Below are positions 53,930 to 64,000 of a stretch of DNA of 64,000 nt, in pieces. The position numbers were made by a program, and so were the translations under genes. This stretch comes from Halichondria panicea (Eukaryota; Porifera; Demospongiae; Suberitida; Halichondriidae). Below the pieces are notes generated by a model. That model saw only the letters and a program-made list of their open reading frames with translations. It was not told where the DNA came from and did no database searches. The stretch spans positions 5,681,963 to 5,745,962 of the forward strand of contig NC_087382.1 of the NCBI RefSeq assembly GCF_963675165.1, given 5' to 3'. The number at the start of each line of letters is the position of its first letter. Positions within the stretch are counted from its first letter, which is position 1.

Positions 53930-54480
53930 AGACCTGTACTGTTCTATGCATTCAGAGCTCAAGGGGAAGAGAAGTTTTCAAGTCATAAACTAAAAGTAAG
54001 AGTGAACTTATTAATTGCGTAAATAACTGTGCTGTTTTATGCATGTAGAAACAAACTTCAAAACGTTGGGCATTAAGTTGAAGGTCAATTTCCAGCCACT
54101 CTAAAGCTGTTGTGATGCTACAATTTAGGTGAGTTTTTAAATTGTAAAGAGCTATTCTTAATCTTCTATAGATAATAATCATGAGGTTTTTGTCAAGTTA
54201 AGTCCCTTCACACCGTGCTGTTCTTTACATTTAGAGCTCTAAAGGAGAGCAGAAGTATCAAGTCATCAGCACAAAAGGTAAGAATGAACTAGTGATTAAT
54301 TAATTACAGCCATGTCTTGTTTTATGTACATAGAAAAAAGGTCCGTCATAAAGTTGGTCAATCACTCTGAAGCTGATTGTAACGCTGCTGTTTAGGTGAG
54401 AAATTGATTGATTCTGTTATTCAGGAATAATAATTTTCTATTATAGGTGGAGTGCTGTTAATGTTGTCAAATCTTTGCGA
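53930..54480 (+). repeat. Tandem exon-like cassettes inside the transposon
   Basis: A unit of about 265 bp occurs twice. Each has a block AGAGCTC....CAAGTCAT..AAAAG between a TT(C/T)AG-type acceptor and GTAAGA. A second block of about 65-85 bp (from the TAG before AAA to TTTAG) lies before GTGAG. The blocks contain stops and look like duplicated non-coding or 3' UTR exons. Confidence 0.45.
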
Positions 54481-54807
54481 GGGAGCAGAAATCAAACATG
54501 CAGAGGGTACCAAACGATGTAACTATTTTGTACACTTTCTTAGATAGATTAGTCATAGGATGTTTTACTTAGTTCACTGTTAATCATTTAATTTGAAGTA
54601 TGCTGTATCAATGCAATGTCTCTTGTTGCTATGACAATGTGATGTACTTGTAACACTTATATGCATGTCATGTGAGCACACTACCACCAGTGTTGATTAA
54701 CACACTCAAGAGTGTGTGTTGATCAACACCTCTCAGTGTGTTAAACTTAAACAGTGCAACGAGCACACTAAAAGTGTGTTAATTAACGCACCATTTTTAA
54801 CAGTGTA

Positions 54808-54950
54808 CAGCCTGTAATGCCCACTTCATGCATGAGAACTCTACATGAAATGCAACAGTTCAGTGAAGGCTGGTCCAATATTCCTGATTGCAATGATGAT
54901 GGTCATGATCATTATCTGCTCTTTCGAGTACAAATGAACTGAAGATGTTG
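54808..54950 (+). pseudogene. psi-C1 last exon, separated by the transposon
   Basis: CAGCCTGTAATGCCCACTTC matches the gene C last-exon acceptor and start. The reading ACNAHFMHENST meets a stop. The following GCTGGTCCAATATTCCTGA still aligns with gene C in another frame. Confidence 0.7.
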
Positions 54951-55324
54951 AAACCTTGTTGTTTACATAACAATTAAGTGTACACAGAAGCCAATAAGTA
55001 TATACAGCTAAGCAACCCAATACAGTAATAAAAAAGATAGCAGAATGTGGGTAGTAGCGAGGGCGTACATGACATCAAAAGGCAATAAGTGCACTTTGCC
55101 AATTTGTCTATTGGTGCCCACACTCACTAATGCTTCGTTGTTATTTCAATATGGAGGTATTTGTGTTGTATGTATCAAAACATACTCGGAATACTATATA
55201 CATGCATCAGTTTCTTTGGGCTTTTAAATCTCATACACACTGTACAGTATAGTACATGCCATAATTACGGCACACACATGCAAGTTAAGAACACTGCTAT
55301 GAGGTTAAATGCATGCGTACGTAT
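54951..55324. other. Gene-free spacer
   Basis: No supported gene or repeat end; only chance ORFs. Confidence 0.45.
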
Positions 55325-55710
55325 ATACCGGCCGTAGCGGGTAATTCCGTGAGGTTAAAAAATTCTTTCAGAAAACGGTGAGTAAAATTTCGTTCCATTT
55401 TATTTCTTGCACTGCTTGCATGCATTCCGATAAGCCACGCCTACATTTTCGTGGGGGAAAAGTTCGTAGATGTCAGCTTGCCCACGAAAAGAATGAATAT
55501 TTTACCCCACGAAAATTAGTATTAGTTATTGCCCAGCCAGAGTGCAACATGCCATATATTGCATGAGGACGCCTGCAATAACTAACTTGTTGCCCAATGA
55601 CGTTAAACTCGTCTGATTGGTCATATAAGTCGTAATAAAAGACATGTGTTTTAAAGGAATTTTAGTGTATTCATTAGTTTTGCTGTATTCCATAGTAAAT
55701 CTTTAGGTTT
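55325..55710. repeat. Two adjoining dispersed repeats (CGTGGGG-type MITE relic and R2 copy)
   Basis: 55325-55515 resembles the nested A2 element (GCGGGTAATT at the left, CCCCACGAAAATTAG at the right). 55525-55710 is an R2 copy (GTGCAACATGCC, TTGTTGCCCAATGACGT). Confidence 0.6.
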
Positions 55711-56317
55711 TCTTCCCACTTCTAGTGCTAAAAGTAGTAGCCTATATAAAAGGGACCAAATGAGTTATTGGGTGGGGATGGTGGGGTATAAGTCCCAAAT
55801 GGATATCTCTTACAGTGCAAGTGCATATAATCCAGTGCATAATGCAGTGCAATATATGCTTGCTATATAGTAGTGTGAAAGACTATGTTTCTTAGTTGGT
55901 TATTGTTTGTGCTTTTTATGTTTCTTAGTTGGTTATTGTTTGTGCTTTTGTTCGTTATTGTATAGGGTTACTGTTCATGTATGCCAGGCAAGGATTCTTG
56001 CCTTAGCTTGATTATAGCTGTTATAGTGTTAAATAGACTACATTTACTTATTTGGTATGTTGTGCAATAGTATACGACTGTACACCCAAGGTGTTAATCC
56101 CTCTCTCCTGCCCTGTAAGATCCCGTCAAACCAGTTTTAGAACCTGACAAACAGGAAGTGTTCAGGAGTGTATAAAAGGACAGTGTGTTAGATTTTGAGT
56201 TTTAGTTGTTTTTGTGATGTTAAAGTTTATGCGATGTTGTGGAATTGATGTTGTTAAATGAAGATTGTTGAATTGAATTGTGAGAACTTAATAGTCTAGA
56301 AGTGGATCTTTTACAAG
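55711..56317. other. Gene-free spacer
   Basis: A 40-bp direct repeat of TTTCTTAGTTGGTTATTG (about 55888-55950) is the only structure noted. Confidence 0.45.
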
Positions 56318-56602
56318 TAGCGATGCATCATGCCATGCATATACTGAGCACTGGATTGCTTTGATCTGCCCACTCACTGGGCAACAACATACTATACGGT
56401 AATAATTATGAAACTGACATTTTGTGATATATATGCATGCATGCAAAACTATCATCTATAATTATAGTCATTACTTTCAAGAATGATTATAATCATAAAA
56501 TTAATGTCAGTTTAATAATTATTACCGTATAGCATGGTGTTGCCCAGTGAGTGGGCAGATCAAAGCAATCCAGTGCTCAGTATATGGCATGATGCATCGC
56601 TA
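56318..56602. mobile_element. Fold-back MITE with 105-bp arms
   Basis: The two arms (TAGCGATGCATCATGCC, then GAGCACTGGATTGCTTTGAT, then CTATACGGTAATAATTAT) are nearly identical and inverted around about 75 bp. Half-copies of the arm occur at 34140-34205 and 63600-63690. Confidence 0.8.
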
Positions 56603-56847
56603 CCATAGCAACCATATATTGCACTGCATTATTTATTGGAATGTGGGACTCAGTGGGAGGTAGTGTGTATATAATGGTCCCCACAACATGTCATACACAC
56701 GTCTATATATAGTAATGTTAGGTGTATATTTATAGCTACACTTTGAGTATAAATACGGAACAACAAAGCCTAATCCAATACATTGAGAGATTTGCAAGCA
56801 GGATTGACTATATACCACAACAGTTTGATTCACAGAACTATATAACC

Positions 56848-58198
56848 ATGGTAAGAAACTACTATTTTTCTTGCGCTATAAATGAATATCAATGTTTTAG
56901 ATACCGTTGGTGTTGTTAGTGCTGATGGGAGCACTTTCTGTGAATTGCCAGAGCTTAACATGTCTAGCAGAGGAAATACCTGCAGGGAGTGATGAATTCC
57001 AACGTTGTCTCCGCATAATACTAAATGTGAGTTGCCTACAAAATATCAGGAATTCTTGCTCTGCATGCATATAGCTATATATAGCTTAAAAAGTGCAGTA
57101 TTATGTGGGCATCTATAAGTTTTTTCTACTGCACTATAAATGTATGGTATAATGTGTCCACATGCATCCATGCAGACAATGTATACACACCGAGAAATTT
57201 TAAGTGCCATTTGATTACTAGAATTATAGAACACATACATGTTTATACCCCTAGCCTCGATTCTAGGTCGCTGGAATCGAGGCTAGTTTATACCATAATT
57301 ATACCGATAATTATAAGCCCTTTTTTATTCTCATCTACGTACATGCACATGCAGGCAACAATCGGAGGAAGTGATGCTTTTTGCAGTGATTCAGATTGCA
57401 AAACATTCTTTTCTGATGCATATAACAACTGTGGACTCTGTAATCCGATTGAGTTGGGTATGACATACACATGCATGCACATACACATGCCATGGTATAC
57501 ATGCATGATCACGCAGTCAAGCTATATATATACATAAGGAATGTTGGAGCGCAGTATATCAAGAGCCAGAGGCCAGAGGGGGTGCATGCTGGAGCGTCCT
57601 CTGTACCTCTCTGCTAGCGTACAGTCAGAGGCTCTGACTACACCCCTGAGCCAAGCATGCATGCGCTTTCCCTGACAACATGCAATTAATATTTTTCGCA
57701 GGTTGCAGCACGAGTCTAAATCTGACTGATAATAACGGTGCCCCTGCTCTGTCTTGCTTGTTTAACGATGTGGCAGCACATCCAAATCTCCAAGAGTGTC
57801 AAAGGAGAAGATCACAAGTAAACAATTTACTGCATGCATGGCAAAAATATATTATTACATTATAATTCAGAACCTGACAGATTACTGCCTTGCTGACGAT
57901 TGTTACTTCATAGAAAATGGCTACAACACCTGTGGATTCGATATACACAAATGTAACCCTGTCAGGCAAGGTATAATGTTATCAAAACTAACTTCGTGTA
58001 CTATAGGATATAATTATAAGACATGTATAGTAAAAACGTGCATGATTCTTGATTCCTGAATGGTTTATCTATATATATGCAGCCTGTAATGCTCACTTCA
58101 TGGGAGCTCTACAAGAATGCAACAGTGCAGTAACGGCTGGTCCAACATTCCTGACTGCAATCATGGTCATGTTCTACTATTTTCTCCAAGACTTTTGA
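56848..58198 (+). CDS. Gene C, small secreted Cys-rich protein with duplicated module
   Basis: Six exons: the start codon alone (end of exon at 56850), 56901-57026, 57355-57457, about 57702-57817, about 57872-57970, and about 58081-58198. All are GT-AG and in phase, giving about 190 residues. After the signal peptide (MIPLVLLVLMGALSVNC) there are two copies of a two-exon module. One is LTCLAEEIPAG...CLRI plus DAFCSDSDCKTFF..CGLCNP. The other is ALSCLFNDV..CQRRRSQ plus DYCLADDCYFIE..CGFDIHKCNP. A half module (ACNAHFMGALQECNSA) and a hydrophobic tail (FLTAIMVMFYYFLQDF) follow. The tail suggests a GPI signal or membrane anchor. No known family recognised. Intact relative to four decayed relics nearby. 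Confidence 0.72.
57251..57286 (+). repeat. Short perfect hairpin in gene C intron 2
   Basis: CTAGCCTCGATTC pairs with its exact complement across 9 bases. Confidence 0.7.
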
Positions 58199-59029
58199 GT
58201 ATATATACATGCATGCACTGATCGAAACCTATAATGACTGCAGTTTACAACATAATATATAGATGAAAATAGCATGGTTGAGCAACCTTAATCTTCTTAG
58301 ACTACATAATTTGGGAGACCGATATCAATTTTTTATTGTGGAATAATATGTATTAAAATACTGTTACACTGCAAAAAATGAAGTGCGGTGAGCCATGCAT
58401 TAATTCGGTATATATAGTGAGCACACTCAGAAACTATAGAGTATGAATATATACACAGATCAGTACCTAACTCAGGCTACTCTACACTATAGGGGTTGGT
58501 AGATTATGCTAGCATAATTTTGAGCATAATAGACGCACATAGTATAATAGGGGTCTAAAGAATAATTGCATCGGAAATAGGTATCAATGTCCATTTTTGG
58601 TAAAGATCATTACATTAAGTTTTGCATAAAGACGTTTTCATGGCAAAAAATGCTGAAGGTGGATCAGTTCTGAGATCATGATTATATTAATTATGTCTTG
58701 TGGCAGTAGGTTAATTGTGTGCTGTGCTATATATACGTCTCAATTTCGTCTATAATTATTGTGTTACATTTTTGGGGAATAATCAGATTTTTATGAGAAT
58801 AATCGGTGAGAATAATAGGCACACTTTTCAATAGTTTAAGAATAGAATAATGGGTAGAAAAAAGCATAAATGATAATATAGTGAGTCTATATAATTATAT
58901 GTTGTGCATGCTTTGGAAGAATAATGTCGGAATCAATAATAGGCGATTTGAAAAGAATAATAGGCCGTTTGAATAAGCTGTTTTAACTTGAGCATAAAAA
59001 TAGGTAATAATAACCTCGAGCATAATCTA
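58199..59029. other. Gene-free spacer after gene C
   Basis: AT-rich; many AATAATAGG-like words (about 58540-59030) form a loose repetitive stretch. No gene. Confidence 0.5.
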
Positions 59030-59280
59030 CCAACCCCTATACTATAACTTGATTTGGAATGCTTTTGTGCATATAAAAGCCGTTGGTCTGACAGAAGAGG
59101 ACGTACTATACAATTTTGAATAACTATATATATACTGAGGTCAATGCATATAATAGGAGGAATTAAGATATCTCAGAGTAACATAACATTATACTGTCCG
59201 GATTAGAACTGTATTTTGTTGAGAAAGAGTCTACGATAAGTATTATTATGCAGTAATCTTGTTCGAGAGAGTATTATATA
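59030..59280 (+). pseudogene. psi-C2, small relic of a gene-C-like exon pair
   Basis: TTGATTTGGAATGCTTTTGTG and TACTGTCCGGATTAGAACTG..TTTGTTGAGAAAGAGTCTACGA match exons 4 and 5 of the locus at 62113-62992 (LDLECLFVEA and YCLDENCSFVEEAYNK), with frameshifts. Confidence 0.65.
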
Positions 59281-59334
59281 GGTGCATGAAAAACATTTTG
59301 GTCTCATATAGCTATATATAGCTTGCACTCATTC

Positions 59335-59528
59335 GGTGGATTGTTTCGTTTAGCGTGATGTACGCTAACAGAACAATCCACCAGGACAAAAAGTACAGGT
59401 TGTGCATTTAGCTGTACTTTTGGACACAGTATATATAATTATACTATAATTATACTGGGTATATAAGTATACTACCTGTAATCTATGCAAGTGTTTCTGT
59501 TTAGCGTGAGCTCATGTTAACCAGAAAC
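59335..59528 (+). repeat. Three consecutive stem-loops
   Basis: 59335-59382 has an 11-bp outer stem (GGTGGATTGTT) and a 7-bp inner stem (TTAGCGT). 59389-59421 has a 10-bp AAAAGTACAG stem. 59493-59528 has GTTTCTG outer and TTAGCGTGAG inner stems, the latter closed with G-U pairs if RNA. The first and third share TTTAGCGTGA. Confidence 0.6.
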
Positions 59529-60594
59529 CACCATAAAATAAAATAAAATAGAGGCTGTTTGTTGCTTGAACGTGAGACTAATAATTGACAGACATGCACT
59601 CTGCATGGTGTGGGACTCAACCTTCACTAATTAGTTAATTGGCAAGTCTTTGCGTAAAGGAATTATCTGTTGGCATTGACGCCATGTATATACCTAAATT
59701 AGTCCGATAATGCAGGTCACTGGCCACATAGCCATTATAGACAGTCAGAGTTAATTGACCCCACCTTGATACTGTTTACATGCAGAGATAAACGTTTCTG
59801 CATCTTAAACCATGCATGCAGCCCAAACAACAGATTAAAGGACATTGGACAAGTACGGCTGTTGTGAAAATTATTGTCTTATAGCGTTGTGCATCAAGCT
59901 TGCAATTGTATACTTGTTGTCCAAGGAGTTGCACTATAGTTGTGCATGGGAAGAAAACCTAAGAATGTACTAGAATTCAGCAAAAGTAATGAATTCACTA
60001 AAATTCACTCAAAACACGTCTTTTGTTACGGGAAAAACTTGACCAATCAGAAGAGTTTGACGTCATTGGGCAACAAGTTATTGCAGGCTCCTTCGTGCAA
60101 CATGCCCTGCATGGATGACATATGCCTGAGGGCATTATGTTGCTCCAGTACAATAATTATAATATGGCATGTTGCACTTGTGCTGTGCAACTAATACATT
60201 ATACACAATTTAGGCACGTGGCATACATATTTGCATAATTATTTGTAAAGGTATAATAATGAAAGCACCGCAGGTGCTGATGCCTCGGTGGAGATGCCAA
60301 AGCTACATAACATAAAGCTACTAATAGCTGATGAACATTTTTGCAATAATTATTTTGCTGCATGCAAACTCAAAGAATGGGTAATGATCGACCATGATTG
60401 TTGTTAAAAACGATCGATGCCAAAAGTTCAATTCTAAAAATTAATGGCTGCCATCAGCAGAGCCTTGCAGCTCTCATCCTCACTCTTGCAGCTACCAATA
60501 GCTAGCGTTCTAGTACAGAGCTAACTACTAAGTAGAGTAGTAACACTCGGTAAACAAGTTTGGCTACGTGCTCTTCTGAAAAGGCTGCAATGGC
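59529..60594. repeat. Repeat-rich spacer with an R2 copy (59960-60185)
   Basis: Gene-free. The R2 copy shares AATCAGAAGAGTTTGACGTC and GTGCAACATGCC with the other members. 59750-59810 resembles 62010-62070 (CCCCACCT.. TGCAGAGATAAA), perhaps a shared 5' flank of C-type genes. Confidence 0.55.
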
Positions 60595-60830
60595 ATTCCA
60601 AGTAAGCAAAACTAGGCATAACTCGAGAACGAAGCATTATTTTGCAAATCCACGAATTAAAATCCAAGTAAACATGACTAGAAGCCTATAGAAACTCTTA
60701 CTTGCACTTGATTCATCCTTGAGCAGTTGTAGCGGTCTACACACACACACACACACACACACAGACACACAGATACACAGACACACAAACACACTACCGT
60801 ATACCTCGCTTGCGCATGCGCACCGAGGCA
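60595..60830 (-). repeat. R1 copy 3 with (CA)n
   Basis: Inverted relative to copies at 28830 and 34715. Contains CTAGAAGCCTATAGAAAC, a CA microsatellite and TTGCGCATGCGCA. Confidence 0.65.
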
Positions 60831-62112
60831 TAATTATTATGCGAGTGAAAAACCCAGAGGAAGGAAGGTTGGACGCGCGTCATCCACCGTCAGGTTTTAT
60901 CTGCCAGATATCTGTAGAATATAATTATAGCTGTTTAATAACTGACTATAATATAATTATGCCTCAACTTTTATGCACTACGCCATGTCTGTGTTCATCC
61001 TGCCAAATTCTAGAGGGGGGGGGGGGGGGGGGCGAATTACCCCCCTCACCCCCTTCAATGCAGCTCTGCTGGTTCAGTGAGAATAAAATTGTATCTGAAA
61101 GCCAGAGTGTCTGAAAATCAACCCTTAAACTATATAATTATCGCTGACAAATTGAAAACACTTACTATTAGTATTTGCCACCATGTATGTTGCAAATACT
61201 GATCAAGGTGTTGTCCTTTTGACATAATATCATAATCATTATAATAGACAACGAGTGTTCAAATACAGAGGCGTTGTCCTTTTGACATAAAAATTATAAA
61301 TTATAATTATCATAACCGAACAACGAGTGTTCGATCTCTTTACACAAAGCGTTTGCTGTATATTATACGGCTCTTGGTAGTTTGACATGACTACTAGGAT
61401 TTATAGTCACGAGCAAAAAATAATTATTATAAATATTGGTTGAAAATGTACCGATGGAAAACTGATATACTCAACTGTTGGCTCAATTGGGCTTCTGCAT
61501 GAACATGCATAGTTGTGTATGCATACCAATAATCTTTGTCGTGAGCTCTTGCGTATAATTATACATATATACCAGCTAATGCATGTATTAGATTGTAAGC
61601 CGCTTATTAAAAATTGTAAGTAATATCATACATACACATTTTGGACCATGTGTAACTTAGAATTCTTATATTCAACTCAACACGTGTAACACATCACGTG
61701 TTACACCCACACACACAACCTGACATCACTACTGCTAAGGTAACACATCACGTGTTACACCCATACACACAGTCTGACATCACTACTGCTAAGGTAATAC
61801 TAGTAAGTTAGTTTCTAGTCCAGTTACACATGCATGGACAGTACATATAACCCTGGCACTATTCTATCGCACATATACTCCTTACATTCTATCGCTGACA
61901 AAATACTTAGTATATTTGCCACCATGTATTTATGTTGCAAATGAATGTGGTTTACATAATTATACAGTGCGTTGTCCTTTTGACATTACCATTATAGACA
62001 ATGAGTAGTATAGGAGTTGGCCCCACCTCACATATGCAGAGATAAAATAGTTCAGGTTTCTGCATTAATATAGTCCCAAGACACCAAATAGTTAGAAACT
62101 GTAAAAGTACGT
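60831..62112. repeat. Gene-free interval with local tandem duplications
   Basis: A G18 run lies at 61015-61032. GTTGTCCTTTTGACAT occurs at 61210, 61273 and 61972, each near ACAACGAGTGTTC-like sequence. A 54-bp direct duplication carrying the palindrome AACACATCACGTGTTA lies at 61687-61795. Confidence 0.6.
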
Positions 62113-62992
62113 ATGATGGCAGCTGTGAATGTGGTAAGAAAAATTAGCTTATAAATGCATGCGGTATGTCATTGCATGCCTATATAGATCTAATTATTGT
62201 ACAGATCAAGCTGACGTTGATTCTTCTCACTGTATTGATAGTACAACCATGCATGCAATAAGTGTCAACTGCATGTGCTGTTGAAGAAGATGGCCTTACA
62301 TGTCTGACTAGAATGATACCAATCAGTAATGATACATTCAGGAGATGTGGAACTCTCACATTAGTATGCGTACAATTATTGCATGCAAGAACATGCATTT
62401 ACCGGATTTTATTACTTGATTGTGCACATTATTTTTATAGGATTCAAATCAAACAACTTTCTGCCACAATGATACATGTCGAGACTATTTCTCACAAGCC
62501 TACGAAACGTGTGTGGCCTATATGCAATCCAGTTCAGTTGGATAAGTTGCTAACCATGCATGCATGAATAATTATGACGCCCTCATACTATTTGTACAGC
62601 TTGCAAAGAATCCGCAATTGAAAACAAAAACTACAGCACCACACTTGATTTAGAATGTTTGTTTGTGGAAGCTGCTGGAGTGGGTTTGGGGGCATGTCAG
62701 TCTAAATTAATAGTGAGTTGCTATATACTTCACACGATTTGAATAACTAAGACATTCATAGGAGGAAGGTCTTACAGCGTACTGTCTGGATGAGAACTGC
62801 TCTTTTGTTGAGGAAGCCTACAATAAGTGCGGATTTGATTGGCATAGCTGTAATCCTGTTCGAGAAAGTAAGTGAAAAAATAATGAAATTTATAAGTTAC
62901 ATTTTATGCTTAACATGCAGCTTGCAATAAGCATTTCAGATCTGTGCTGCCAGAAATGCAACAGTGGAGGAAAACCAACTTCATCAATGGCT
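62113..62992 (+). pseudogene. psi-C3, gene-C-like locus with multiple lesions
   Basis: Six exon positions match gene C. Readable parts are IKLTLILLTVLIVQPCMQ (signal), LTCLTRMIPISNDTFRRCGT, TTFCHNDTCRDYFSQAYETC, TLDLECLFVEAAGVGLGACQ, YCLDENCSFVEEAYNK and TCNKHF. Lesions: an in-frame TAA right after the signal peptide, a frameshift after YETC, a GTAAG donor changed to ATAAG after exon 3, and an extra A in the last exon that removes the hydrophobic tail. Exons 4 and 5 are still clean, so inactivation looks recent. Confidence 0.65.
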
Positions 62993-63359
62993 AGTATTAT
63001 ATGATTCTGATAATGGGTTCTGTGCTCATGATTATTTGAGTAACACATGCTCAAACTTTGAAGGATCAGTCGTCACACTATTCAACTTGTGTATCATGTG
63101 TTTTTGTAGAATGAGAATAGAACTTGAATGTCTTTCTACATTATACAAACAACCACCATGCATGTTGGTTTACTTGTGAACTGTGAATAATAATTTTGTC
63201 AGGATGGTTGGGCGATCTCCCTGCATCAACAATCAAGACTATAGTGTTTATAGGGGTGCACAGACTTATAAACAAGGGGATAGAACAATAACTGCACATG
63301 TTTCATTCATTCATTAACACACAAAGCCAAAAAACGCTTAAATCACTGAGCCAAAATAA
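62993..63359. other. Gene-free spacer
   Basis: No supported gene or repeat. Confidence 0.45.
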
Positions 63360-63690
63360 TTACTTATTGCCCAGCACGAGTGCAACATGACAAATATTGC
63401 ACTGGAGTAATGCATTATTTTCCCGGCTGTACGAGGGCGCCTGCAATATGGGTTGGTGGCATAATTGTAGACACGTTTTTTTTGGAGAATTATGTTGGCA
63501 TGCATGTGAACCTTTATAACAATTATATATGAGGCAGGTTTTGAAAGTATATATACAGGTCAGTATATGGATTAAATGGTGTGTATATAGGCCTCAGGCT
63601 GATGGTCGTGACGAAAGTACTGGTGATGCAACATGCCATATACAGAGCACTGCATGGATTGCTTTGATCTGCCCACTCACTGAGCAACAA
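63360..63690. repeat. R2 copy and half of the fold-back arm
   Basis: 63360-63450 matches R2 (GAGTGCAACATGACAAATAT). 63615-63690 matches the fold-back arm at 56320 (GGATTGCTTTGATCTGCCCA). Confidence 0.6.
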
Positions 63691-63797
63691 GCCGATATGC
63701 AGGACACACACCTATATACATACGTCCATGCATGCATATATATAGGAAGCGGAATTAATTTATACTGTTTGTGTTGCTTGAGTGTGCATAAGTTATA

Positions 63798-63933
63798 GTT
63801 AAACAATGGCCTCGAGTGGTATATTTGATTTACACGCGAGAGTAATCTGATAAACCACGAGGCGCAGCCGAGTTGGTTTATCTGATTACTCGAGCGTGTA
63901 AAGCAAATATACCACGAGAGGCCATAGTTTAAC
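63798..63933. mobile_element. 136-bp near-perfect palindrome
   Basis: GTTAAAC..ATGGCCTC through GTAATCTGATAAACCA is mirrored to GTTTAAC with few mismatches. The arms are about 60 bp around a short GAGGCGCAGCCGAG centre. It looks like a hairpin MITE. Confidence 0.75.
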
Positions 63934-64000
63934 TGGCTTGTACTATGTTTAGAACTGTACTACTATGTTTAGCTACTTCCTGTCATGCTTCTTCAATGAA

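Larger units (their letters stand above)
48184..54805 (+). mobile_element. 6.6-kb DNA transposon with CACTG ends carrying a piggyBac-like transposase
   Basis: The ends read CACTGTTAAAAA in inverted orientation and match over about 33 of 37 positions. Flanking TA at 48182-48183 and 54806-54807 fits a 2-bp target duplication inside the last intron of psi-C1. Subterminal regions are packed with GTGTGTTAAT and AACACAC motifs in both orientations. The cargo is a transposase in two exons, a 12-unit minisatellite in its intron, a poly(A)22 tract and exon-like cassettes. Known piggyBac elements duplicate TTAA. Here TTAA occurs five bases inside each end, so the boundary could instead be TTAA within a palindromic target. 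Confidence 0.75.

Overview
The window looks like animal nuclear DNA from an AT-rich, intron-dense genome, most likely a marine invertebrate and possibly a demosponge. This rests on short GT-AG introns, secreted CUB-domain proteins, abundant TA-flanked MITEs, an interstitial CCCTAA tract and a piggyBac-family transposase. The organism is an inference; no marker gene fixes the taxon. Nothing bacterial, no operon, no CRISPR array and no rRNA was seen. Exon models were built by hand from splice sites and reading phase and have no transcript support.

Layout. (1) 1-29835 is a tandem segmental duplication with a unit of about 16-17 kb. Each unit holds, all on the minus strand, gene B, gene A and a decayed copy of A. 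In map order: B1 (5' half only, <1-2902), A1 (3416-10211), psi-A1 (about 10340-11180), B2 (12008-18528), A2 (19057-26979), psi-A2 (about 27100-29835). (2) 30351-37409 is gene D (minus) and 38161-44423 is gene E (plus), divergent relatives of A and B arranged head to head over a 751-bp shared upstream region. (3) 45020-54950 is a graveyard: beta-helix repeat remnants and an exon-by-exon decayed copy of gene C, split by a 6.6-kb DNA transposon (48184-54805). That element carries an intact two-exon piggyBac-like transposase whose intron is filled by a 158-bp minisatellite. (4) 56848-63000 holds gene C, a small secreted Cys-rich protein with a duplicated module and a hydrophobic C-terminus, plus two decayed paralogues. 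(5) MITEs, fold-back elements and microsatellites lie throughout. Several have an exact empty site in the paralogous copy.

How the genes relate. A, B, D and E share one plan: signal peptide, a short N-terminal Cys region, one CUB domain, a basic (furin-like) processing site just after it, then a conserved domain of about 200 residues. A and B add a C-terminal array of beta-rich Cys modules, and in A a Thr/Pro linker encoded by an 18-bp repeat. The cluster therefore looks like a lineage-specific, expanding family of secreted and proteolytically processed proteins. Its biological role cannot be read from the sequence.
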